This document shows, in pieces, positions 29,845 through 36,915 of a stretch of 38,209 nucleotides of DNA. The translations under genes were made by a program, and so were the position numbers. Numbering within the stretch: position 1 is the first letter of the stretch; each line of letters opens with the position of its first letter. The notes below the pieces were generated by a model. It was given only the letters and a program-made list of their open reading frames with translations. It ran no database searches and was not told where the DNA came from. Where the stretch lies: contig VGOB01000020.1 of assembly GCA_016865935.1 (NCBI GenBank), forward strand, positions 1 through 38,209, in the 5' to 3' direction. Source of the DNA: Chloroflexota bacterium (GTDB lineage Bacteria; Chloroflexota; Anaerolineae; UBA4142).

Positions 29845-31028
29845 ACCCGATCATCTCCTCCGGTCTCGATCTTCTCCTCCAACAACCGCGCGCCGCGCTC
29901 GCGCGCCAACGCGTCGGCTTGATCACGAACGCGAGCGGCGTCACGCGCGATCTGCGCCCGAACGTGGACGCGTTGCGCGCCGCCGGAGTCAACCTGGTCG
30001 CGCTCTTTGGACCCGAGCACGGTATCAGCGCGTCCGCGCCGGACGCCGCGCACGTCGCATCGGGACGCGACGCGCGCACCGGCTTGCCGGTCTACTCGCT
30101 CTACGGCGAAACGCGCAAACCGACGCGCGCAATGCTCGCCGATCTCGACGCGCTGTTGTTCGATCTGCAAGATGTCGGCGTGCGATTTTATACGTACACC
30201 GCGACACTCGCGCTGACGCTGGAATCCTGCGCGGAAAACCGTGTGCCGCTGATCGTACTGGATCGTCCGAATCCGATCACCGGCAATATCATCGAAGGCG
30301 CGCTGCTCGATCCCGCGTTGCAATCGTTCGTCGGACACGGACCTTTGCCGATTCGGTTCGGAATGACGATTGGTGAGTTGGCGCAGTTTTACAATTCCGA
30401 GTTGAACATCGGCGCGGAGTTGGACGTGATCGCGCTGCGCGAGTGGCGGCGCGAGATGTGGTACGACGAAACCGGAGCGCATTGGGCAACGCCATCGCCG
30501 GGGATTCCGCATTTTGCGACGACCATCGTCTACCCTGGAATGTGTTTCGTCGAGGGGACGAATCTATCCGAAGGACGCGGCACCGGCTTGCCGTTTGAAA
30601 TCGTCGGCGCGCCATTTCTGGATGGATACGCGCTGGCGGAAGAACTGAACGCGCGACGAATTGACGGCGCGCGCTTTCGCCCGATGGCGTTCACGCCGAC
30701 GGCGAGCAAACACGCGAACCAGGTTTGTTACGGCGTCCAGGTTCACGTCACGGATCGCGACGCGCTGCGTCCGGTCACGCTGGGCTTGCGCGTGATCGAA
30801 ACCTGCCGCGCGCAAAATCCAACACAGTTCGAATTTCTGAAATCGAGTTGGGAAGAGCCTGCCCTGAGCTTGCCGCAGGGTCGTCCGCCGCATTTCGATT
30901 TGCTGACCGGCGACGCGCGCGCGCGGATCGCGTTGCAATCGAATCAGCCCATCGAATCGCTGACGCGGGAATGGGAAAACGATCTCGCGCGATTCGACGC
31001 GACCCGCAAAAAATATTTGCTGTACTGA
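29841..31028 (+). CDS. namZ: NamZ-type (DUF1343) exo-beta-N-acetylmuramidase
   Basis: A 395-residue DUF1343 protein. Signatures: GLITNASG, FGPEHGI, FDLQDVGVRFYTY, LDRPNPITG, FVEGTNLSEGRGT. This is the NamZ family (GH171), which removes terminal MurNAc from peptidoglycan glycans. No signal peptide is seen, so it would act in the cytoplasm, or the family member has another role; many members are secreted. A 27-bp palindromic insertion (about 30855-30881) adds about nine residues, EPALSLPQG, in a late loop before the PPHFDLLTG segment. It overlaps the preceding gene by 4 nt and lies upstream of a sugar ABC importer, which hints at muropeptide sugar uptake but does not prove it. Confidence 0.82.
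   Translation: MNPIISSGLDLLLQQPRAALARQRVGLITNASGVTRDLRPNVDALRAAGVNLVALFGPEHGISASAPDAAHVASGRDARTGLPVYSLYGETRKPTRAMLADLDALLFDLQDVGVRFYTYTATLALTLESCAENRVPLIVLDRPNPITGNIIEGALLDPALQSFVGHGPLPIRFGMTIGELAQFYNSELNIGAELDVIALREWRREMWYDETGAHWATPSPGIPHFATTIVYPGMCFVEGTNLSEGRGTGLPFEIVGAPFLDGYALAEELNARRIDGARFRPMAFTPTASKHANQVCYGVQVHVTDRDALRPVTLGLRVIETCRAQNPTQFEFLKSSWEEPALSLPQGRPPHFDLLTGDARARIALQSNQPIESLTREWENDLARFDATRKKYLLY
30855..30882. repeat. Palindromic 27-bp insertion inside namZ
   Basis: CCCTG (30862-30866) pairs with CAGGG (30876-30880) around a 9-nt loop. The insertion is in frame and encodes EPALSLPQG. The pattern is like the dispersed CCCTGAG...CAGGG repeats of other genomes; no second copy is seen in this window. 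Confidence 0.5.
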
Positions 31029-31033
31029 AACAC

Positions 31034-31061
31034 GACCGCCGACAACCGACCGACGATCGTT
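31034..31061. repeat. Heptamer array GACCGCC-like x4
   Basis: GACCGCC, GACAACC, GACCGAC, GATCGTT in register, downstream of namZ. The first unit equals that at 18704. Confidence 0.75.
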
Positions 31062-31108
31062 ATCGTTTCGCAACAGTCTGCGATCACACAAAGGAGATGA
31101 TGCCCAGC

Positions 31109-31142
31109 ACCCAATCACTCAATCACTAATCACCCAATCACC
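31109..31142. repeat. 7-8-nt periodic array CAATCAC in the spacer before the ABC importer
   Basis: CAATCACT, CAATCACT, AATCACC, CAATCACC. It follows an unused extended Shine-Dalgarno (AAGGAG at 31091-31096). Confidence 0.7.
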
Positions 31143-31160
31143 AAACTATGGAGGAGAAAA

Positions 31161-32480
31161 ATGAAACGCTTGATCGTTCTGATTGTGGTACTCGCGCTCG
31201 CGGCGATCTGGTTGATCGCGTGCGCGGCGCCAACCACCGCGCCCAAATCGGCCGAACCGACCAAAGCGCCCGCGCAACCCGTCACGCTCGTCTTCTATCA
31301 GCGCGGCTACACGGCGGGCGGAACGGATGCCGGCACCGTCAACACCGACAAAGCCGTCGAGATCTTCCAGAAGAACAATCCCAACATCAAGATCAACATC
31401 GTCGGAATTCCCTGGACGGCGGAAGGCGACACCAAGTTGGAAGCCGCGCTCGCGGCAAAGACCGACATCAACGTCTTTCGCGTGACCAGTCCCAACTTGC
31501 CGCGCTATGCCAAACAAGGCATTCTCTCGGAAATCACGCCGTTCCTGACCGAAGAGGACAAGAAGGATTTTTATCCCAGCGGTTTCCAGATCGCGACGAT
31601 CGACGGCAAGGTGTGGGCGTGGCCCCTCTGGGTCACCGCCATTAGCAATTTCGTCAACACCGACATCTTGAAAGAACGCGGGGTGGAACCGCCGACGATG
31701 GCGAAACCCTGGACGTGGGATCAATTCGTGGAGGCGTGCAAGAAATTGACCTACAAAAAAGCCGATGGCACGCAAGTCTACGGCTTTAGCTCATCGTCCA
31801 AGTGGGGCGCAGTCGAGTACTATCCGCTGATGTACATCGACGGCGGACGCATCCTCAGCGCGGACGGGAAAAAGTTCGTGCAGAATTCGCCCGAGGGCGC
31901 CTCGGCGTTGCAAAAGATCGCCGAGCTCGCGCTGGTGCACAAATGCACTCCGCCCGATTTCGGCACGGTGGATCAAGCCGGTGTCCGCGCGCAATTCAAG
32001 GATCGCAAGACCGTCGCGATTTTGATGAGCACGCCCGGTTTCATCCCCGATCTGGAAAAGGAGAACTTTCCACTCGCCGTCACCCCGCCGCCGCTGGGCG
32101 CGCTGAACAAGATGGTGACGAACGGCGCGTTCGGTTTGTTCGCGGTGGTCAACGTAGGCGACCAAGCCAAGTTGAAAGCCGCGCACGAACTGGCCAAGTA
32201 CCTGACCGGCAGTCAAGTCGCCAAAGACATCCAGGGTTGGCAACTCGCGCCGGGCTTGCGCCGCAGTAACACCGGCTATTCGACGAACGCGAATCGCGAA
32301 GTGATCGCGAAACTCGTCGAGTTCGGCGTGTACGAAGCGCCCGTCGCCACCTCGGCGGAACTGGGCAACAACTATGGTGCGGCGTTGCAAGCGATCATCC
32401 TCGGCAAAAAGACCGCCAAGCAAGCGATGGATGAAATCGCGCCGGATTATCAAAAAGAACTGGATGCGTTGAGCAAGTAA
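31161..32480 (+). CDS. CUT1-type sugar ABC transporter substrate-binding lipoprotein
   Basis: A 439-residue solute-binding protein. Signal peptide MKRLIVLIVVLALAAIWLIA with lipobox Cys21, a short Thr/Ala/Pro linker, then a family-1 SBP domain (VTLVFYQRGY, AVEIFQKNNPNIKINIVGI, WTWDQFVEACKKL, an AILMSTPGFIPDLEKENF loop, and a C-terminal DEIAPDYQKELDAL). It should capture an oligosaccharide or sugar derivative at the cell surface. GGAGG precedes ATG 31161. The two permease genes follow, the first after a hairpin-forming heptamer spacer. No ATPase gene is present, as is common when a shared MsmK-type ATPase is used. Confidence 0.9.
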   Translation: MKRLIVLIVVLALAAIWLIACAAPTTAPKSAEPTKAPAQPVTLVFYQRGYTAGGTDAGTVNTDKAVEIFQKNNPNIKINIVGIPWTAEGDTKLEAALAAKTDINVFRVTSPNLPRYAKQGILSEITPFLTEEDKKDFYPSGFQIATIDGKVWAWPLWVTAISNFVNTDILKERGVEPPTMAKPWTWDQFVEACKKLTYKKADGTQVYGFSSSSKWGAVEYYPLMYIDGGRILSADGKKFVQNSPEGASALQKIAELALVHKCTPPDFGTVDQAGVRAQFKDRKTVAILMSTPGFIPDLEKENFPLAVTPPPLGALNKMVTNGAFGLFAVVNVGDQAKLKAAHELAKYLTGSQVAKDIQGWQLAPGLRRSNTGYSTNANREVIAKLVEFGVYEAPVATSAELGNNYGAALQAIILGKKTAKQAMDEIAPDYQKELDALSK

Positions 32481-32485
32481 CGCCC

Positions 32486-32530
32486 GGATGAAGGCGGAAG
32501 GATGAAGGATGAAAACATCATCTTTCCGCC
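32486..32530. repeat. Heptamer array GGATGAA x4 followed by a complementary arm (hairpin)
   Basis: GGATGAA, GGCGGAA, GGATGAA, GGATGAA, then AAC and ATCATCTTTCCGCC. GGCGGAAGGATGA can pair with TCATCTTTCCGCC with one mismatch. It sits between the SBP and permease genes, where a stem-loop would reduce read-through. Confidence 0.65.
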
Positions 32531-32572
32531 TTCACTCTACCCTACGCGATCACACTGATCGAGGAAAATCGA

Positions 32573-33487
32573 ATGAGCATAACGATTGCACCTCACCCTT
32601 CCCTAGTCCACCGCATCGTCAAATTTTGGCACAAGCACAAGTGGAGTTACTTTTTCATCGCGCCGAGTATGATCTTGTTCTTCATCTTCGTCGCTTTTCC
32701 GGTCGCGCAAGCGTTCGTCCTCGCGTTCCATCAAGTTGACCTCCGCTCTAGTTCCTGGGTCGGGCTGAAGAACTTCCAAGACCTGGGATCGAGCAAACTG
32801 TTCTGGAGCACGATGCAACACACGCTCATCTACGCGGTGTGCGTCGTCGCCGCGTGGATTACGTCTTCGCTCGTCGTCGCCGCGCTGATCCAGCCCTTGT
32901 CCAACAAAATCCAATCGTTGTATCGCGGCGCGTTCTATCTGCCCAACGTGACGAGCATCGTCATCATCGCGCTGGTGTGGATTTGGATTTTCGAACCCGA
33001 TTACGGTTTTTTCAATTATCTGCTGACGCTGATCGGTTTGCCCAAAGTGTTGTGGCTGCAAAACCCGGACATTGCGTTGTGGAGTATCGTCCTCAGTACG
33101 ATCCTGATCGTGCCGGGCAGCGGCGTCGTCCTCTACTCGGCGGCGATGGGCGCGATCCCGCGCGAGTATTACGAGGCGTCCGATGTGGAAGGCGCGAACG
33201 GTCTGCAAAAATTGCTCCATATCACCTTTCCGTTGCTGAAACCGACGACGCTGTACCTCACCGTCATTTACACGATTGCCGGATTTCAGATCTTCGAGCG
33301 CGTCTACATTATGACGGGCGGCGGTCCCATCAATTCGACGACGACGATCGTGCAATTGATTTTTCAAACCGCGTTCAGCGATTTCAATTACGGGCGCGCC
33401 AGCGCGCAAGCGCTGATCCTCTTCGCGATCATCGCGACGTTTTCGTTCATCCAATTCAAATTTCTCAGCACGGATGTCGAGTACTGA
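32573..33487 (+). CDS. Sugar ABC transporter permease (MalF/UgpA-like)
   Basis: A 304-residue inner-membrane permease with about six helices. The EAA coupling loop is at EYYEASDVEGANGLQKLLHI, near residues 199-218, which should dock to the ATPase. GAGG precedes ATG 32573 at 8 nt. The stop is 26 nt before the next permease start. It should form the heterodimeric channel with it. Confidence 0.9.
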   Translation: MSITIAPHPSLVHRIVKFWHKHKWSYFFIAPSMILFFIFVAFPVAQAFVLAFHQVDLRSSSWVGLKNFQDLGSSKLFWSTMQHTLIYAVCVVAAWITSSLVVAALIQPLSNKIQSLYRGAFYLPNVTSIVIIALVWIWIFEPDYGFFNYLLTLIGLPKVLWLQNPDIALWSIVLSTILIVPGSGVVLYSAAMGAIPREYYEASDVEGANGLQKLLHITFPLLKPTTLYLTVIYTIAGFQIFERVYIMTGGGPINSTTTIVQLIFQTAFSDFNYGRASAQALILFAIIATFSFIQFKFLSTDVEY

Positions 33488-33512
33488 ACGCGCACTGACC
33501 ACAAGGAAAGCA

Positions 33513-34385
33513 ATGTCTTACTTTTTGAGAATTTTGGCTTACATCCTCTTGACGATTGTCGCGGTCGTCAGTCTCTTTCCGTTGTATTGGCTGTTCAACA
33601 CCGCGCTGACGCCCGCCAGTTCGACCGTAAAATTGCCGCCGGATCTGATCCCGGTCAACGCGACGCTGGACAATTTCGACGCCATCCTCAGAGCGAGCGG
33701 CGTCGCCAAAATTCCGATCCCCGGCTCGGACGAACCGTGGCGCGTCCCGCGACTCTACCTTTGGTTCGTCAACACTGCGTTCATCACGCTGTTCAGCACC
33801 GCGATCCACGTCTTGTTCGATTCGATGGCGGGCTATGCGTTTGCCAAACGCAAGTTTCCCGGATCGAATGTACTGTTCGTGATGATTCTCGCCGCGCTGA
33901 TGATTCCCGCGCAGGTCACACTTGTCCCGCTCTATTTGTTGATTACGCAATGGAAACTGGTCAACACCTTCGCCGGGGTGATTTTGCCCGGGCTGGCGGA
34001 CGTGATCGGCATCTTTTTGCTCAAACAATACATCCAAACGTTACCCACCGAGTTGGAAGAAGCCGCGCGGATTGACGGCGCATCCGAATGGTTGATCTTT
34101 ACGAAAATCATTTTGCCGCTCACGACGCCGGCACTTGCCGTCACCGCGATCTTTTCGTTTCAACGCTACTGGAATTCGTTCCTGTGGCCCCTGATCGTTT
34201 TGCAAAGCCCCGATCTCTTCACCTTGCAAGTGGGCTTGTCGTTCATTCACACGAGCGAGTTCGGGACGAATTATGGTTTGTTGATGGCGGGCGCCGCGCT
34301 CGCGGCGATCCCGATGATCATCTTTTTCTTCGCGTTCCAAAAATATTTCATGCAGGGATTACGCATCGGCGCGATCAAGGGATGA
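33513..34385 (+). CDS. Sugar ABC transporter permease (MalG/UgpE-like)
   Basis: A 290-residue permease; ATG 33513 with AAGGAAAG is preferred over the in-frame ATG at 33474, which overlaps the previous gene. EAA loop at ELEEAARIDGASEWLIFTKI. The loop after the first helix is long, as usual in MalG-type subunits. Its stop overlaps the next gene's start (ATGA), so the UroD-family gene is coupled to the importer. Confidence 0.9.
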   Translation: MSYFLRILAYILLTIVAVVSLFPLYWLFNTALTPASSTVKLPPDLIPVNATLDNFDAILRASGVAKIPIPGSDEPWRVPRLYLWFVNTAFITLFSTAIHVLFDSMAGYAFAKRKFPGSNVLFVMILAALMIPAQVTLVPLYLLITQWKLVNTFAGVILPGLADVIGIFLLKQYIQTLPTELEEAARIDGASEWLIFTKIILPLTTPALAVTAIFSFQRYWNSFLWPLIVLQSPDLFTLQVGLSFIHTSEFGTNYGLLMAGAALAAIPMIIFFFAFQKYFMQGLRIGAIKG

Positions 34386-35600
34386 GGATGACCAGCCGCG
34401 AACGCATCGCGCGCGCTGCGCCACCAACCCGTAGACCGTGTGCCGGTGATGTGCCAGCTTGCGTTGGGGCATTACTTTTTGAACGCGGGTCTCGCGCCGC
34501 ATCGCATCTGGTTCACGAGCGAGGGCTTTGCCGACGCGCTCGTCGCCCTGCAACGACGCTATCGCTTCGACGGAATTCTGATCAACATTCCCGGTCGCCC
34601 GGAAAATGCGTTGGACGATGTGACGCGGATCGAAACGCGCGCCGACGGCGAACGCTTGACCTGGCGCGATGGCGGCGTCACGTTCGTGCCGCGCGACGAC
34701 AGTCCGCAACACGCTGCGCGTCCCGCAACGCGCGCGAATTTCGAAACGATTGATCCGGATCATCTCGACGACGTTGGCGATTTGCCCGGATACGTTTGGA
34801 ACACGTACCACATTCCGCGCGTCGCGGAAACGCGCGGCATCCTGCGCGAAATTCCGCCGTACTTTTTTCGCACGATCGATCTCGTCCAGCGCGCAGTCGG
34901 CGATTCAGTTTCGATTCACGGCGAAGTCTTCTCGCCGTTCACGCACCTGATGGAATTGTTCGGCTATGAAAACGCGCTGATGGGCTTGGTGAGCGATCCG
35001 GCGAAAGCGCGCGCGCTGCTCGAGCGTTTGACCGACGCGTCAATCGCGTGGGCAGTCGCGCAGGCGCGGCGCGGCGTGGACGCGGTGCTGATTTCGTCCG
35101 CGTTCGCGGGCGGCTCGTTCATCTCGCGCGCGATGTACCACGAATTCGTCTTGCCGTACGAACGCCGCGTCGCCGACGCAGTGAAAGCGTTGAACGTGCC
35201 GGTCTACACGCACACCTGCGGACGCATCGGCGACCGATTGGAATTGATCGCGGAAACCGGCACCCAAGGAATTGACACGCTCGATCCGCCGCCGCTGGGT
35301 GACGTCGAACTGGCGGAAGCGAAACGCCGGATCAGCGACAAGTTGTTCATCAAGGGAAATCTGGATTCGGTTGCGCTGCTCGCGTACAAAACAAAAGAGC
35401 AAGTGATCGCGGATGCCGCCGCACGAATTCGGATCGGCAAAATCGGCGGCGGATACATTTTGAGTACCGCGTGTTCGGTCGCGCCGCGCGTGGAACCTTG
35501 GAAGTTGGAATTACTCGCGCCATTGGCGGAGGAATTTCCTATGAGCTTGGATTCGCCAATACTTGATGAAAATCATCGGACACAGACGAACGCAGATTAA
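34382..35600 (+). pseudogene. UroD-family (MtaA/CmuA-like) methyltransferase with an N-terminal frameshift
   Basis: The main frame (from GTG 34440, ~386 codons) is a uroporphyrinogen-decarboxylase-family protein: YTHTCGRIGD holds the His-x-Cys zinc ligands of the cobalamin-dependent methyltransferase subgroup, and ILSTACSVAPRVEPWKLEL a late Cys. The N-terminal M-T-S-R-E-R-I-A is in a different frame (ATG 34382 or 34388). The expected A-L-R-H-Q-P-V-D-R-V appears in the main frame from 34413. The shift falls in GCGCGCGC (34409-34416), consistent with dinucleotide slippage or a read error. The rest looks full length. Coupling to a sugar importer suggests a role in metabolising the imported compound. 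Confidence 0.65.
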
Positions 35601-35640
35601 CGCAGAAAAAATCAGTGTTCGTCAGTGTGTATCAGTGTCC
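35577..35640. repeat. Decamer-like inverted repeat in the UroD-family/GT2 spacer
   Basis: GGACACAGACGAACGCAG (35579 on) is partly complementary to GTGTTCGTCAGTGT...AGTGTCC, and both arms show a 10-nt periodicity (CGCAGATTAA, CGCAGAAAAA; CAGTGTTCGT, CAGTGTGTAT). An imperfect hairpin is likely. Confidence 0.6.
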
Positions 35641-35663
35641 TATTTTGGGAGAGACGGGGATTT

Positions 35664-36614
35664 ATGTCTGACCAACGACCACGCTATTCGATTGTCGCGC
35701 CGGTGTTCAACGAAGAAGAAACGCTGCCCGAATTCTATCGCCGCACGCGCGCGGTGATGGATCAACTCGACGGCGAATGTGAATTGCTGCTCGTCTTCGA
35801 CGGGAGCCGCGATCGTTCGCCGGAGATCGGACGCGAATTGCGCGCGCACGATCCGCGCGTCAAACTGATCGTCTTTTCGCGCAACTTTGGACATCAGATC
35901 GCGATCAGCGCGGGGATTGATTACGCGGAGGGCGACGCCGTCGTCATCATTGATTCGGATTTGCAAGACCCGCCCGAAGTGATTCCGACGCTCGTCGCGA
36001 AATGGAACGAGGGTTTCAAGTTGGTGTTCGCGCAACGCGAGAAACGGCACGGCGAAACTTTTTTCAAACTGTTCACCGCCGCGTTTTTCTACCGCCTGAT
36101 TCGTCAACTCGCTTCGATTGACATTCCGCCGGACACGGGCGATTTTCGCTTGATTGATCGTCAAGTCGTGCTGGCGTTGCGAAAAATCCGCGAGCATCAC
36201 CGCTTTATGCGCGGCTTGTCGGTCTGGGTCGGGTTCAAGCAAACCGGCATTCGGTACGAACGGCACGAACGTTTTGCCGGCACGACGCAATACCCAGTCA
36301 AGAAAATGATCAAATTTGCGACCGACGCGATCACCGGTTTTTCGTACGTGCCGCTGCAGCTGGCGACGACGATGGGCTTTTGGATTTCCGGGATCGCGCT
36401 CCTCGCCATTCCCGTCGTCGCGATCCTGCGCCTCACCGGAAACGATTCCTTCCACGGTCAAGCGACGACGCTCATCGCGGTACTGTTTCTCGGCGGCGTG
36501 CAATTGATCTTTCTCGGCATCCTCGGCGAGTACCTGGGGCGCATTTACGACGAAGTGAAGAACCGTCCGCTCTACCTCGTCGCGGAAGCGCCGCCCAAGC
36601 CGAGTGAGGAGTAA
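35664..36614 (+). CDS. GT2 glycosyltransferase (GtrB/DPM1-like) with C-terminal membrane pair
   Basis: A 316-residue family-2 glycosyltransferase. The nucleotide-sugar domain begins YSIVAPVFNEEETLPEF; DSDLQDPPE (around residue 95) is the metal-binding DxD motif; then GDFRLIDRQ and RHERFAGTTQYP. Two hydrophobic segments near the C-terminus (TMGFWISGIALLAIPVVAIL and LIAVLFLGGVQLIFLGILGEY) anchor it. Relatives transfer a sugar from a nucleotide sugar to undecaprenyl phosphate, making donors for GT39-type enzymes such as that at 21424. ATG 35664 is preceded by GGGGA; a longer in-frame start at 35625 overlaps the repeat spacer. Confidence 0.88.
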   Translation: MSDQRPRYSIVAPVFNEEETLPEFYRRTRAVMDQLDGECELLLVFDGSRDRSPEIGRELRAHDPRVKLIVFSRNFGHQIAISAGIDYAEGDAVVIIDSDLQDPPEVIPTLVAKWNEGFKLVFAQREKRHGETFFKLFTAAFFYRLIRQLASIDIPPDTGDFRLIDRQVVLALRKIREHHRFMRGLSVWVGFKQTGIRYERHERFAGTTQYPVKKMIKFATDAITGFSYVPLQLATTMGFWISGIALLAIPVVAILRLTGNDSFHGQATTLIAVLFLGGVQLIFLGILGEYLGRIYDEVKNRPLYLVAEAPPKPSEE

Positions 36615-36617
36615 GAT

Positions 36618-36655
36618 AAAGACCTTCGAGGTTTTTAGAAACCTCGAAGGTCTTT
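36618..36655. terminator. Strong terminator hairpin after the GT2 gene
   Basis: A 17-bp perfect stem (AAAGACCTTCGAGGTTT / AAACCTCGAAGGTCTTT) with loop TTAG. It lies 3 nt after the GT2 stop codon. Confidence 0.8.
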
Positions 36656-36680
36656 GGCTGTTATTTCGTGACTCAACCCA

Positions 36681-36898
36681 CTTGTCATTTCGAGCGAAGC
36701 GAGAAATCTCGTTGTCGCAAATACCGCCGCCGATTGGAAATCGGCGTCTCAACGAGGTGAAAACTCGATCAATCGAGTTGGCGCGAAGCGAATCGGTTTC
36801 CAACCGATTTCCACCTTGCTGAGACCCCGAATTCATTCGGGGCGTTCTGCGAACTACGCGCGCGCCGCGGTATGCGCGAAGCGTCTCGAAATGACAAG
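36681..36898. repeat. 218-bp compound palindromic element
   Basis: Terminal inverted repeats CTTGTCATTTCGAG / CTCGAAATGACAAG, as in the 80-bp element at 8098, but with an inserted core. The core holds four hairpins in a row: GCCGATT/AATCGGC (36729-36745), AACTCGAT/ATCGAGTT (36762-36779), AATCGGTT/AACCGATT (36791-36809) and CCCCGAAT/ATTCGGGG (36825-36842). It has no coding capacity and fills the spacer between the GT2 gene and the TPR gene. Confidence 0.75.
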
Positions 36899-36915
36899 CG
36901 GGCTGAGCCGTTACG

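Noticed and set aside
31097..31129. Short leader-peptide gene (10 codons) before the sugar-binding lipoprotein
   Set aside because: The Shine-Dalgarno directly touches the ATG (0-3 nt spacing), and the frame ends inside a low-complexity array; listed only as a weak observation.
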